Source: Streptomyces varsoviensis (GTDB lineage Bacteria; Actinomycetota; Actinomycetes; Streptomycetales; Streptomycetaceae). From it: a DNA stretch of 64,000 nucleotides. The DNA lies in NCBI RefSeq assembly GCF_000718635.1, contig NZ_JOBF01000012.1, positions 227,170 through 291,169 of the forward strand. The letters run 5' to 3'. The translations under genes and the position numbers were made by a program. Positions 34,500 through 43,428 of this stretch are shown here, piece after piece. The notes beneath the pieces are model-generated. The model was not told the origin of the DNA and did no database searches. It saw nothing but the letters and a program-made list of their open reading frames with translations. Every line of letters begins with the position of its first letter. Positions within the stretch are counted from its first letter, which is position 1.

Positions 34500-35512
34500 G
34501 CGACCGCCCGTCCGGCCGCCCGTTCCGCGGCCGTACGCAGCGCCCGCGCGACGACCCGCGCTCCGAGGCGGACCTTGAAGGCGTTGTGCGCGCCCGGCCG
34601 GGCGTCGGCGAACGCGGCCTCACCCGCGCGTACGGCGGCCTCCTCGGTCAACGGGCCTCCTACGACGGCCCGTTCGGCCGCCTCGGCGCGCCACGGGCGG
34701 GTGGCGACGCCGCCGAGCGCGACCCGGCAGTGCGCGACGCGCCCCCGTTCGTCGAGGGTGAGCGCCACGGCGGCGGACGCGAGCGCGAAGGCGAACGACT
34801 CGCGGTCGCGGACCTTGTGGTAGACGGAGCCGCGCCCGGCGGGGGCGGTCGGGACGCGGATGCGGACGACGAGTTCGCCCGCGCCGAGGGTGTGCTCCTC
34901 GTGCGGGGCGTCGGCCGGCCCGCGGTGGAGGTCGGCCAGCGCGATCGTACGGGCGCCCCGCGGCCCGTACAGGTCGAGGCGGGCGTCGAAGGCGAGCAGG
35001 GCCACCGCCCAGTCGCCGGGGTAGGCGGCGGTGCAGGCGTCACTGGTGCCGAGCACGGCGTGGCCGCGGTCGAGGCCGCCGCGGGCCGCGCAGCCGCTGC
35101 CCGGGCGCCGCTTGGCGCAGTCGAACGCCGGGCCGCCGCGGAAGTAGCCGCACCGGGTGCGCTGGAGGAGGTTGCCGCCCACCGTCGCCATGTTGCGCAC
35201 CTGCGGGGAGGCGGCCTTGGCCAGCGATTCGGCCAGCGCCGGATAGTCCGCGCGCAGCACCGCGTCCTCGGCGACATCGGCCATCGACGCGCCGGCCCCG
35301 AAGACCAGTTCCTCCGGCCCGGCCGTGTCGAACCCGGCCAGCTCCGGCAGCCGGCCGATGTCCACGACGGCCGACGGGGCCTCCACGCCCAGCTTCATCA
35401 GGTCGTACAGGCTCGTACCGCCGGCCAGCGGCCGCGCGCCGGGCCCGCCGTCGGCGAGGGCGGCCACGGCCTCGGCGAGGGTGGCGGGCGCGCGGTAGGA
35501 GAAGGGGCGCAT
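34496..35512 (-). CDS. Molybdenum hydroxylase FAD-binding subunit
   Basis: This 338-residue subunit has the FAD signature RPLAGGTSLYDLMKLG (residues ~29-44) and the second FAD motif ATVGGNLLQRTRCGYFRG (~112-129), followed by the CO-dehydrogenase flavoprotein C-terminal domain (~235-338). It passes electrons from the iron-sulfur subunit to FAD and NAD+ or another acceptor. It starts 4 bases after the stop of the 2Fe-2S subunit and overlaps the large subunit. Start at 35512 (MRPFSYRAP) agrees with family members. Confidence 0.88.
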   Translation of the reverse strand: MRPFSYRAPATLAEAVAALADGGPGARPLAGGTSLYDLMKLGVEAPSAVVDIGRLPELAGFDTAGPEELVFGAGASMADVAEDAVLRADYPALAESLAKAASPQVRNMATVGGNLLQRTRCGYFRGGPAFDCAKRRPGSGCAARGGLDRGHAVLGTSDACTAAYPGDWAVALLAFDARLDLYGPRGARTIALADLHRGPADAPHEEHTLGAGELVVRIRVPTAPAGRGSVYHKVRDRESFAFALASAAVALTLDERGRVAHCRVALGGVATRPWRAEAAERAVVGGPLTEEAAVRAGEAAFADARPGAHNAFKVRLGARVVARALRTAAERAAGRAVA

Positions 35513-35516
35513 CGGC

Positions 35517-36044
35517 TCAGCCCTCCGTGGAGCGCGCGGAGTCCGCGTAGTCGCGGACGGCGGCCACGATCCCCGGGTACGCGCCGCACCGGCACAGATT
35601 GCCGCTGAGGTACTCGCGGATCTCCTCGTCGTCCCCGGCGTGCCCCTCGGCCACGCACGCCAGGGCCGACATGATCTGGCCGGGCGTGCAGTAGCCGCAC
35701 TGGAGCGCGTCATGGTCGATGAACGCCTGTTGCAGCGGGTGCGGGGTGCCGTCCGGCGCGGCCAGTCCCTCCACGGTCGTCACCGCCCGGCCCCGGGCCT
35801 GGACGGCGAGGGTCAGACAGGCCAGCACCCGGCGCCCGTCGACGAGGACGGTGCACGTGCCGCACTGGCCGTGGTCGCAGCCCTTCTTCGCGCCCGTCAG
35901 CGCCAGCCGCTCGCGCAGCACGTCGAGGAGCGATTCGCGGACGTCCACCGCGGCGCGCACCGCCGTTCCGTTGACGGCGAAGGCCACTTCCAGCGGGTCG
36001 CCGGCGCTCGGGCCGTGCTCCGGCCGCGTCGCCGTGTCGGTCAT
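35517..36044 (-). CDS. Molybdenum hydroxylase 2Fe-2S subunit
   Basis: This 175-residue ferredoxin-like subunit has both iron-sulfur clusters: CDHGQCGTCTVLVDG (plant-type 2Fe-2S) and the C-terminal LQCGYCTPGQ with LCRCGAYP. Length and motif spacing match the family. It is the first gene of the three-gene operon. An 83-base gap separates it from the upstream PatB-type lyase gene, which may share the transcript. Some homologs carry a Tat signal on this subunit; none is visible here, so the complex is cytoplasmic. Confidence 0.92.
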   Translation of the reverse strand: MTDTATRPEHGPSAGDPLEVAFAVNGTAVRAAVDVRESLLDVLRERLALTGAKKGCDHGQCGTCTVLVDGRRVLACLTLAVQARGRAVTTVEGLAAPDGTPHPLQQAFIDHDALQCGYCTPGQIMSALACVAEGHAGDDEEIREYLSGNLCRCGAYPGIVAAVRDYADSARSTEG

Positions 36045-36127
36045 CGTCTCCTCCGGGTGCTGCGGATACGGGCGTACGGGCGGACGTACCGGGGTGCGGG
36101 GGCGCGGGGCGTGCGGGCGGCGGGCGG

Positions 36128-37291
36128 TCACGGGCGCTCCCGTACGGCCTTGGCGAGCGCGTCGACGATGCGCCGGAGCAGGGGGCGGGAGGTGGCGAAG
36201 TTGAGCCGTACGAAGCCGTGGCCGGCCGCGCCGAACACGGAGCCGTCGCTGAGGGCGACCTTGGCGTGCCGCAGGAAGAAGCCGCCGGGGTCGTCCAGGC
36301 CGAGCCGGCGGCAGTCCAGCCACGCCAGGTAGGTCGCCTCCGGCGTGCGGTAGCCGACCTCCGGCAGTTCGGCGGCGAGCGCCCGGTCCAGGAACCGCCG
36401 GTTCCCGTCCAGGTGGTGCACCAGGCGCCGCCGCCAGGCGTCGCCGTCGCGGTAGGCGGCGATGTTGGCGACGATGCCCAGCGTGCTCGACCCGTGCCGC
36501 GCGTGAAAGGGCAGTTCCCGCCAGCCCACCACGTCCTGTGGGTTCGTCAGGATCACTTGGGAGCACTTGAGCCCGGCGATGTTCCATGCCTTCGACGCGG
36601 AGGTCACCGTGATGGTGTGCGCCGCGGCCTCGGGGGAGAGGGAGGCGTACGGCAGGTGCCGGTGGCCGGGGTAGACCAGCCCCGCGTGCACCTCGTCGGC
36701 GATCACCCGCGCTCCGTGCGCGCTGACGACAGCGCGCAGCCCCGTCAGCTCGGCCCTCGTGAACACCCGGCCGGCCGGATTGTGGGGGCTGCACAGGACG
36801 ACGGTCCGGGCGCCCGCCGCCAGCGCCGCGCCGATGCCGTCGAGGTCCAGCGTCGGGCGCCCGCCGTCGGGCGTCAGGGCCACCTCGACGAGCGGGCGGC
36901 CCAGCGCCTCGACGATCTCGAAGAACGGGGGGTAGGACGGCGTCGGGACGACGACGGGCGACCCCGGCGGGCTGTAGGCATCGATGCCCAGGCCGATGCC
37001 GGTCAGGATGTCGGGCACCAGGAAGATCCGCTCGGCCGGGACGGACCAGCCGAAGTTCCCCCGCAGCCAGTCGGCGCAGGCGGCCGGCAGCCCCGTGCGG
37101 ATGTCGCGCAGCGGGTACCCCGTCTCGCCGCGGTCGACGGCCCGGTGCAGCGCCTCCCGTACCTCCAGCGGCGGCGGGAAGTCCATCTCGGCGACCCACG
37201 CGCCCAGCACCGAGGGGCCGTTCCGCCCCCACTTCAGGGAGCGCCGCGCCAGCGCGTCGGCTACGCCGATGCCGTCGAACTCGGATGTCAT
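36128..37291 (-). CDS. PatB/MalY-type pyridoxal-phosphate C-S lyase (aminotransferase fold I)
   Basis: This 387-residue fold-type I PLP enzyme has AWVAEMDFPPP (residues ~31-41), CSPHNPAGRVF (~165) and the Schiff-base lysine in SASKAWNIAGLK (~228), which is the PatB/MalY cystathionine beta-lyase signature rather than a general aminotransferase. It cleaves C-S bonds of cystathionine or cysteine conjugates, or transaminates related amino acids. It lies between the AICAR-formyltransferase-like gene and the molybdenum-hydroxylase operon on the same strand. Membership in the nucleoside cluster is possible but not shown. Confidence 0.85.
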   Translation of the reverse strand: MTSEFDGIGVADALARRSLKWGRNGPSVLGAWVAEMDFPPPLEVREALHRAVDRGETGYPLRDIRTGLPAACADWLRGNFGWSVPAERIFLVPDILTGIGLGIDAYSPPGSPVVVPTPSYPPFFEIVEALGRPLVEVALTPDGGRPTLDLDGIGAALAAGARTVVLCSPHNPAGRVFTRAELTGLRAVVSAHGARVIADEVHAGLVYPGHRHLPYASLSPEAAAHTITVTSASKAWNIAGLKCSQVILTNPQDVVGWRELPFHARHGSSTLGIVANIAAYRDGDAWRRRLVHHLDGNRRFLDRALAAELPEVGYRTPEATYLAWLDCRRLGLDDPGGFFLRHAKVALSDGSVFGAAGHGFVRLNFATSRPLLRRIVDALAKAVRERP

Positions 37292-37357
37292 GCCGCGACC
37301 GCCCGCCGCCGTCCAGTAGGGCCCAGGGATGGTGCACAGGATGCAGAGGTTGCAGAG

Positions 37358-37402
37358 GATTCAGTGCGAGAACAGCCGCTGATTCAGTGCGAGAACAGCC
37401 GC
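37358..37402. repeat. Tandem duplication of the 3' end of the AICAR-formyltransferase-like gene
   Basis: GATTCAGTGCGAGAACAGCC followed by GC occurs at 37358 and again at 37381, 23 bases apart, differing only in the last base. The copy at 37381 includes the true stop and the codons for LFSH; the second copy lies just beyond the stop. The match is otherwise exact, which implies a recent duplication. Confidence 0.85.
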
Positions 37403-38493
37403 AGTCCCGTACGGACCAGGACGATTCCGTGCTCCCGGCAGGCCGCCTCGACCTCGTCGCTGCGCCGCGAACCGCCGCCCTCGACCACGCAGCGCACGCC
37501 GTGCCCGGCGGCGACGTCGACGTTGTCCCGGAACGGGAAGTAGGCGTCCGAGGCGAGCGTGCACGGCGCTTCGCGCGCCAGCCACGCCGCGCGCTCGCCG
37601 GCGTCGAACTCCTCGACCCTCCGCAGCACGGTGTTCACCCGCTCCTGGAGCGGCGTGCCGTCCGGGAACGCGGCGCCGGCCAGCCGCGGATGGCGCCGCA
37701 GCCGCCAGCGGTCGGCCTTCTCCCCGGCCAGCCGCACGCAGTCCACCCGCGACTGCTGCCCCGTGCCGATGCCGACGGTTCTGCCGCCGGACACGTACGC
37801 CACCGAGTTCGACTGCGCGTACCGCGCCGCGATCAGACCCAGCACGGCGTCCGCGCGCAGCTCCTCGGTGAAGCCGTCCGCCGCGCCGAGGGCGGCGCCG
37901 TCGATGGTCACGGGGTCCCGGTCCTGGACCAGGCGCACCCCGAAGACGTCCCGGACCTCCTCCGGCGGCGGTACGTGGCCGGGGTCCATCTCCAGTACCA
38001 GGAACGCGCCGCGCTTCTTGCGGGACAGCGTCGCGAGGACGCCCGGCTCGTACGCGGGGGCGATGACGCCGTCGGAGACGACCCGGGCCAGCAGCCGCGC
38101 GGTGTCCGCGTCGACGGGGTGCGACAGGGCCGCCAGGTCGCCGTAGGACGAGCGCGGATCGCAGTCCCGGGCCCGCGCGTACGCGGACGCCACCGCCGAC
38201 AGCGGGCCGTCCAGGGCGAAGGTGGCGCGGGCCGTCGCGTCGACGTCGCCCGCGAGGGCCGCCCCCGCCGGGGAGACGTGCTTCATGGAGGCCGCCGCGG
38301 GCGCCCCGAGCGCGTCGCTCGCCGCCCGTACCAACTGCCAGCCCTGGAGCGCGTCGAGGAGATTGACGACAGAAGGCGTGCCATTCAATACGGAGAACGG
38401 CAGCGGGCCGCCGTCCGGCATTGTCACCATGGCCCGGGCCTGCTGGGGGTTCAATCCGTATTTGAGCGGTAAGCCGGTCTGACTGCTCGGCAT
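37384..38493 (-). CDS. Stand-alone AICAR formyltransferase (PurH C-terminal domain paralog)
   Basis: This 369-residue protein corresponds to the AICARFT half of PurH only. Landmarks are LPLKYGLNPQQA (residues ~7-18), SMKHVSPAGAA (catalytic Lys-His, ~68), SDAYFPFRDNVD (~316) and the C-terminal TGLRLFSH. The enzyme transfers a formyl group from 10-formyl-tetrahydrofolate to the amine of an aminoimidazole carboxamide-like substrate. No IMP-cyclohydrolase domain is attached, but a separate one is at 56195-56779. The ATG follows AGGAGAGG. It is divergent from the MFS gene at the left edge of the nucleoside cluster, so it probably formylates a C-nucleoside aminocarboxamide there. Confidence 0.87.
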   Translation of the reverse strand: MPSSQTGLPLKYGLNPQQARAMVTMPDGGPLPFSVLNGTPSVVNLLDALQGWQLVRAASDALGAPAAASMKHVSPAGAALAGDVDATARATFALDGPLSAVASAYARARDCDPRSSYGDLAALSHPVDADTARLLARVVSDGVIAPAYEPGVLATLSRKKRGAFLVLEMDPGHVPPPEEVRDVFGVRLVQDRDPVTIDGAALGAADGFTEELRADAVLGLIAARYAQSNSVAYVSGGRTVGIGTGQQSRVDCVRLAGEKADRWRLRRHPRLAGAAFPDGTPLQERVNTVLRRVEEFDAGERAAWLAREAPCTLASDAYFPFRDNVDVAAGHGVRCVVEGGGSRRSDEVEAACREHGIVLVRTGLRLFSH

Positions 38494-38767
38494 TCGAATG
38501 ACCTCTCCTGTGTCAACAGCAGTTGGTCGGCAGGCGGCCGGCGGGTGCGTCGGGCGCTCGGCGCGGCGGCCGGGGAGCACGGTGCCCGGACACGGTAGCG
38601 GCAGGCCCGTGGCGGCCGTCAACCCGCTGACCATGCCGCCTCGGCCGCCTCGGCGCACCGCTCCCCGAGGTGTCCCCTTGCTGCCGGGGTACCGGTCCCC
38701 ATACGCTCCAACGAGCTGTCCGCGAACGGTAAATGAGCCGGTTCGCCGAAGGAGGAGCCCCGCCGCC

Positions 38768-40072
38768 TTGGACGTAGAGAAGAAATCGGATACCCCGAAC
38801 AGAGTATTACCGGCGGGCCCGGCCCCGGCAAGCTTTTCGTGGAGCTATTGGTCGCGATTCGCGCTCGTCTACTGCTGCGGGATTCTCACGGCCATGAGCC
38901 TGGGCAAGATGGCGCCCGTCGCCGTGGAACTGCGCGGCGCGCTCGGGCTGTCCCTCGACCAGATGTCGCTGGTCACCTCCGCCACGACGGCCGTCGCCGC
39001 GCTGTTCGGCATCCCGATGAGCTATCTCCTGGTCCGCTTCCCGCTCCGCTGGGCCCTGGTGACCGGCTGTCTGGTCATGGCGGCGGCGGGCTTCCTCGGC
39101 TCGCGCACCGGCGGGTTCGGCTCGATGATGGCGACCCGGCTGGTGGAGAGCCTCGGCTACGTGGCCGTGGTCGTCGCCGCGCCCGCGGTGATCATCTCGA
39201 TGGGCGGCGGAGTGCGGCGCACCACCGCGCTCGCCGTGTGGGGCACCTTCTTCCCCGGCGGCCTGGCGCTGGGCCTCTTCGCCGGCGGCCTGCTGTCGGC
39301 CCGGTTCGGCTGGCGCACCTGGCTCGCCGTCGCCGCGGGCGCGCTCCTGGTGATGGGCGTCGTGGCCGCGATCGTCCTCGGCCGTGAGCACCGCGCCGAC
39401 GACGACGGCGAGGAGACGGGCGTCGAGGACACGGGCGTCGAGGACACGGGCGTCGAGGACGCCGGCGGGGGCGCCGAGGGCCGGGCCGGGGCGGCGGGGG
39501 CGCGGCGCAGGTTCGTACGGCCGCTGCTGCTCGCCCTCGGGTTCGCCACCGCCAGCGGATCGATCGTCGCCGTCGTCTCCCTGCTCCCCACCTATCTGCA
39601 CGAGGAACTGTCCGTCTCCACGGCCGAGGCCGGCACCCTGACCGGCGGCGTCTCGCTGGTCGGCGCGGTCGGCGGCTTCCTCAGCGGCTGGCTGCTGCGC
39701 CGCGGCGTGCCCGTGCGCCGGGTCTTCACGGCCTCGCTGCTCATGCCGCTCGGCACAGCCGTCGCGTTCCTCAGCTCGGCGGGCGTCGCCCTGAGCGCCC
39801 TCGGAGCGGTGATCGTGGCCATCGCCAACGAGATGGTCGTCGCCGCCGTGTTCGCCACGATCCCGGCGGTCGTCCGGGCCCCCGCCGACATCGGCATCAC
39901 CAACGGCCTCGTGGCCCAGATCGGCAGCGTGGGTTCGCTGGCCGGACCGCCGATGGCCAGTTTCGCGGTGCTCGCGGCGGACGGCTGGTGGGCCGTGGTG
40001 CCCACGGTGCTGCTGGTGTGCGCGGCCGGCACCGTACTGCTGCGCGTTTCCGTCCGCCGGCCCCCCGCCTGA
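38768..40072 (+). CDS. MFS transporter (CynX/NimT-like), candidate nucleoside exporter
   Basis: This ~434-residue protein has 12 predicted membrane segments, a short central cytoplasmic loop and AALFGIPMSYLLVRFPLRWA (motif A region, ~75-95). Family resemblance is to cyanate/nitroimidazole-type MFS transporters. The central loop carries three GVEDT repeats encoded by 15-bp DNA units. The TTG at 38768 after AAGGAGGAG is my best start; the open frame extends farther upstream but is low-complexity. It is divergent from the AICARFT-like gene and opens the forward arm of the nucleoside cluster, which fits export of the product. Confidence 0.78.
   Translation: MDVEKKSDTPNRVLPAGPAPASFSWSYWSRFALVYCCGILTAMSLGKMAPVAVELRGALGLSLDQMSLVTSATTAVAALFGIPMSYLLVRFPLRWALVTGCLVMAAAGFLGSRTGGFGSMMATRLVESLGYVAVVVAAPAVIISMGGGVRRTTALAVWGTFFPGGLALGLFAGGLLSARFGWRTWLAVAAGALLVMGVVAAIVLGREHRADDDGEETGVEDTGVEDTGVEDAGGGAEGRAGAAGARRRFVRPLLLALGFATASGSIVAVVSLLPTYLHEELSVSTAEAGTLTGGVSLVGAVGGFLSGWLLRRGVPVRRVFTASLLMPLGTAVAFLSSAGVALSALGAVIVAIANEMVVAAVFATIPAVVRAPADIGITNGLVAQIGSVGSLAGPPMASFAVLAADGWWAVVPTVLLVCAAGTVLLRVSVRRPPA
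39416..39460 (+). repeat. Three 15-bp tandem units in the transporter loop
   Basis: ACGGGCGTCGAGGAC is repeated three times exactly and encodes TGVED repeats in the central loop of the MFS protein. The unit keeps the reading frame, so copy-number change would only alter loop length. Confidence 0.9.
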
Positions 40073-40179
40073 TTCCGGCGGCACCGAGCGGAAACGCAGT
40101 TCAGCGCCGTGCCGCCGGATAATTGATCCATTCCGGATCGCGCCGCCGACGGATATGAGCCAATTCGATAAGATCGGCA

Positions 40180-40207
40180 TTGTCACCCGGCCGTGCGTGA
40201 GTATGCT
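40180..40207 (+). promoter_or_regulatory. Candidate promoter before the acyl-CoA dehydrogenase gene
   Basis: TTGTCA (40180-40185) and TATGCT (40202-40207) are spaced by 16 bases, 72 bases before the chosen start codon, in a region locally richer in A/T than its surroundings. It could start a transcript running through the nucleoside cluster genes downstream. Confidence 0.4.
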
Positions 40208-40278
40208 GAACGCGGTCGACCACCGGATTGATTGATCATTCGGCGTTGCCCGGCGAGGCCGCCCGGAGGTGGGGACGC

Positions 40279-41604
40279 GTGATCCACGATCAGAATTCCG
40301 ATCTCTTGGACGAAGTGCGCGCCGAAGTACGGACCTGGCTAAAGGAGAATTGGCAGGTCAACCTGTTGCTCGGGGAATGGTGGCAATTGCTGGCGGACGC
40401 CGGTTTCGCCTTTCCCACCTGGCCCGCCGGCATGGGCGGCCGGAAAACGCGGCGCGAAGCGGCCAAGGTCATAACCGAGGAAATCGGCCGGGCCGGCGCG
40501 CTCGGCCCGCCCGGCGGCGTCGGCCAGATGATCGGCGGCCCCATCCTCCTCGAATTCGGCACCGAGGAGCAGCGCCGGCGCTGGGTGCCCGCGCTGGCCG
40601 CCGGAGCCGAATCCTGGTGCCAGCTCTTCAGCGAGCCCGGCGCCGGCTCCGACCTCGCCGGCCTCCAGCTCCGTGCCGAGCGCGACGGCGACCGATGGGT
40701 GGTCAACGGCCAGAAGCTCTGGTCCCGGGAGGCCGAGACCGCCGAGCGCGGCCTGCTCCTCGCCCGTACCGATTCCTCCGTGCCCAAGCGCAAGGGCATC
40801 AGCTACTTCGTCGTCGACCTCGACCAGGACGGCGTCGAGGTGCGGCCCATCCGGCAGATGAACGGCCGCGCCACCTTCAACGAGGTCTTCCTCACCGACG
40901 TCGTCGTCCCCGCCGAGAACCTTGTCGGCGCCCTCGGCCAGGGCTGGCCGGTGGCCCAGGCGTCCCTCATGTACGAGCGGCTGGAGGTCGGCGGCGGCGG
41001 AGTGCTCCGGCCCGCCCGCATCGCCTCGCCCGGCCGGCGCGGCGGCATGCTCGACCGCCGGATCAGCGACCTCGTCGAGGAGAGCCGCCGCGCCGAGCGC
41101 GAGCGGCCCGTCGTCCCCGGAGTCCGTACGCCCGCCGCCATGACCCGCCTCGCGCGGGACGTGGGCAAGAACCAGGACCCGCTCGTACGCCAGCGGATCG
41201 CGGCCATGCACGCCATGTCGGAGGCCAACCGCATGCGCGTCCGCCAGGCGCGGGCCGTGCGCCGCAGAGGCCGCGAGGCCGGGCCCGAGGCGTCCATGGG
41301 GAAGCTCGTCAGCTCCGAACTCGGCCGCGAGGCCCGCGACATTAGCCTCTCGCTGCTGGGCGCCGAGGGAATGGTGACGGAAGGCGACATCACCGCCGGC
41401 GGCGCGTTCCAGCAGATGGCGCTCTCCGTGCAGTCCCTCTCCATCGCCGGCGGCACGGACGAGATCCAGCGCAATCTGATCGGCGAACGCCTCCTCGGAC
41501 TGCCCCGCGAACCGGAAGTGGACCGCGACGCCCCCTTCCACCAACTGCGCGTCGGCACGCAGGAAAAGGAGCCGGACGACAGCGGCGCCGGACCGCGCCG
41601 GTAA
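40279..41604 (+). CDS. Acyl-CoA dehydrogenase family protein
   Basis: This 441-residue flavoprotein has WPAGMGGRKTRREAA (residues ~49-63), QLFSEPGAGSDLAGL (~115-129, FAD/substrate loop) and the C-terminal SIAGGTDEIQRNLIGERLLGLPRE (only landmarks are quoted), typical of the acyl-CoA dehydrogenases paired with CoA-transferases. It introduces a C=C bond in an acyl thioester. The GTG at 40279 after GGAGGTGGGG is preferred over a TTG at 40228. A basic insertion near residue 340 (ARAVRRRGREAG) is unusual. It stands at the start of the forward gene run of the cluster, before the TPP lyase; its precise substrate is unknown. Confidence 0.82.
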   Translation: MIHDQNSDLLDEVRAEVRTWLKENWQVNLLLGEWWQLLADAGFAFPTWPAGMGGRKTRREAAKVITEEIGRAGALGPPGGVGQMIGGPILLEFGTEEQRRRWVPALAAGAESWCQLFSEPGAGSDLAGLQLRAERDGDRWVVNGQKLWSREAETAERGLLLARTDSSVPKRKGISYFVVDLDQDGVEVRPIRQMNGRATFNEVFLTDVVVPAENLVGALGQGWPVAQASLMYERLEVGGGGVLRPARIASPGRRGGMLDRRISDLVEESRRAERERPVVPGVRTPAAMTRLARDVGKNQDPLVRQRIAAMHAMSEANRMRVRQARAVRRRGREAGPEASMGKLVSSELGREARDISLSLLGAEGMVTEGDITAGGAFQQMALSVQSLSIAGGTDEIQRNLIGERLLGLPREPEVDRDAPFHQLRVGTQEKEPDDSGAGPRR

Positions 41605-41796
41605 GCCGCACCACCGCGCGACGAAGACGGCCGCACACCGCGGCCCGTACGGACGTATTGGCATCGGCGCCACCGGGAGCAGCGTGAACCACGCGAGTTC
41701 GGCAAGCACCGCGATGACGGCCATCCCTTCGAGCCCGGCCGGTATGTCGCTGACGGCCGGTACGTCGAACGCGACGGCGCGGTCCGGGAGGCGCCC

Positions 41797-43428
41797 GTGA
41801 GCACCGCACGCGACCTCGACGCGGAAGGCGGCGCGCTGGCCGTCGCCGCGCTGCGCGACGCCGGGGTGGACACCGTCTTCACGCTGTCCGGCGGCCACAT
41901 CTTCTCGCTGCTGCACGCGGCGGCCGAGGCCGGCCTGCGCGTCGTCGACGTCCGCCACGAACAGACGGCCGTCTTTGCCGCAGAGGCGTACGCCAAGCTC
42001 ACGCGCCGCCCCGGCGTCGCGCTGCTCACCGCCGGGCCCGGCATCACCAACGGCATCAGCGCCCTGGCCGGCGCCTGGTTCAACGGCTCCCCGCTCGTCG
42101 TGCTCGGCGGCCGGGCCGCGCAGCGCCACTGGGGCTCCGGCTCCCTCCAGGAACTCGACCATGTCCCCCTGGTCGCGCCCGTCACCAAGGCGGCCCGTAC
42201 GGTCACCGCGACCGGCCGCATCGCCGACGAGGTGCGCGACGCGCTCGCGCTGGCCACCAGCCCGCACCGCGGCCCGGTCTTCCTGGACTTCCCCATCGAC
42301 GTGCTCCACCGCCGCGCCGCCGCCACCCCCACCCGGCCACCGGCCCCGCCGCCGTCCCCCGCCCAGGCCGACCCGGACGAGGTCGACAAGGCCGCCGCCC
42401 TGCTGGCCGGCGCCGAGCGGCCCGCCCTCGTCGCGGGCGGCGACGTCTGGTGGGGCGGCGCCTGGCCGGCGCTGCGCCGCTGCGTCGAGGAGCTGCGGAT
42501 ACCGGCGTTCATGAACGGGCAGGGGCGCGGCTGCCTGCCCGCCGACCACGAACTGGCCTTCGCCCGGACCCGGCGGGCCCTCACGGAGGCCGACGTCGTC
42601 GCGGTCGTCGGCACGCCGCTCGACTTCCGGCTGTCCTTCGGACGGTTCAAGGACGCGCGGGTCATCCACATCGTCGACGATCCGGCCCGTCGCGCCGCCC
42701 ACGTGGCGACGGCCGCGGCGCCCGCCGGGGATCTCACCGCGATCCTCGACGCCATGGCCGCGTGGCGCGGCGAGCGCCGCGGCCACGAGGAGTGGATCGA
42801 CCGGCTCCGGGAGCGGGAGCGGGCCCTGCGCCGCGCCGAGGAGGCGCAACTGACCTCGGACAGCGCGCCCATCCACCCGGCGCGGGTGATCGGGGAGGTA
42901 CGGGCCCAGCTCGACCGGGACGCCGTCGTGGTCGGCGACGGCGGCGACTTCGTCTCGTACGCCGGGAAGTTCCTCGACTCCCACCGCCCCGGCCACTGGC
43001 TCGACCCCGGCCCGTACGGCTGCCTGGGCAGCGGCGTCGGATACGCCGCCGCGGCCCGGCTGTGCCACCCCGGCCGCCAGGTCGCCCTGCTCCTCGGCGA
43101 CGGCGCGTTCGGCTTCTCCGCGAGCGACGTCGACACCCTCGTACGCCACCGGCTCCCCGTCGCCATGATCGTCGGGAACAACGGCATCTGGGGGCTGGAG
43201 AAGCACCCCATGCGCGATCTCTACGGCAGCGACATCGCCGCCGACCTGCAACCGGGGTGCAGATACGACCAGCTCGTCCAGGCGCTCGGCGGCGCCGGGG
43301 AAGTGGTCGAACGCCCGGCGGACATCGCACCGGCGCTGCGCCGCGCGTTCGCGGCGTCCGTGCCCTATCTCGTGAACGTGCTGACGGACCCCAAGGTCTC
43401 CTACAAGCGCTCCTCGAAACTCGGATGA
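41797..43428 (+). CDS. Thiamine-diphosphate-dependent lyase/decarboxylase (2-hydroxyacyl-CoA lyase / acetolactate-synthase-like)
   Basis: This 543-residue ThDP enzyme has the catalytic Glu in DVRHEQTAVFAAEAY (Glu ~55), LLTAGPGITNG (~77) and the ThDP-binding GDGAFGFSASDVDTL with a downstream NN (~430-455). The general architecture matches acetolactate synthase, oxalyl-CoA decarboxylase and 2-hydroxyacyl-CoA lyase. It makes or breaks a C-C bond next to a carbonyl. The GTG follows GGGAGGCGCCC, and the stop overlaps the luciferase-like gene start (ATGA at 43425-43428). With the CaiB-type transferase and acyl-CoA dehydrogenases it suggests CoA-ester chemistry in the cluster, possibly oxalyl/formyl-CoA; this is inference. 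Confidence 0.82.
   Translation: MSTARDLDAEGGALAVAALRDAGVDTVFTLSGGHIFSLLHAAAEAGLRVVDVRHEQTAVFAAEAYAKLTRRPGVALLTAGPGITNGISALAGAWFNGSPLVVLGGRAAQRHWGSGSLQELDHVPLVAPVTKAARTVTATGRIADEVRDALALATSPHRGPVFLDFPIDVLHRRAAATPTRPPAPPPSPAQADPDEVDKAAALLAGAERPALVAGGDVWWGGAWPALRRCVEELRIPAFMNGQGRGCLPADHELAFARTRRALTEADVVAVVGTPLDFRLSFGRFKDARVIHIVDDPARRAAHVATAAAPAGDLTAILDAMAAWRGERRGHEEWIDRLRERERALRRAEEAQLTSDSAPIHPARVIGEVRAQLDRDAVVVGDGGDFVSYAGKFLDSHRPGHWLDPGPYGCLGSGVGYAAAARLCHPGRQVALLLGDGAFGFSASDVDTLVRHRLPVAMIVGNNGIWGLEKHPMRDLYGSDIAADLQPGCRYDQLVQALGGAGEVVERPADIAPALRRAFAASVPYLVNVLTDPKVSYKRSSKLG

Noticed and set aside
36128..37291. Classical aminotransferase of the nucleoside pathway
   Set aside because: The AEMDFPPP and SASKAWNIAGLK motifs indicate the PatB/MalY C-S lyase subgroup; no transamination step is evident.
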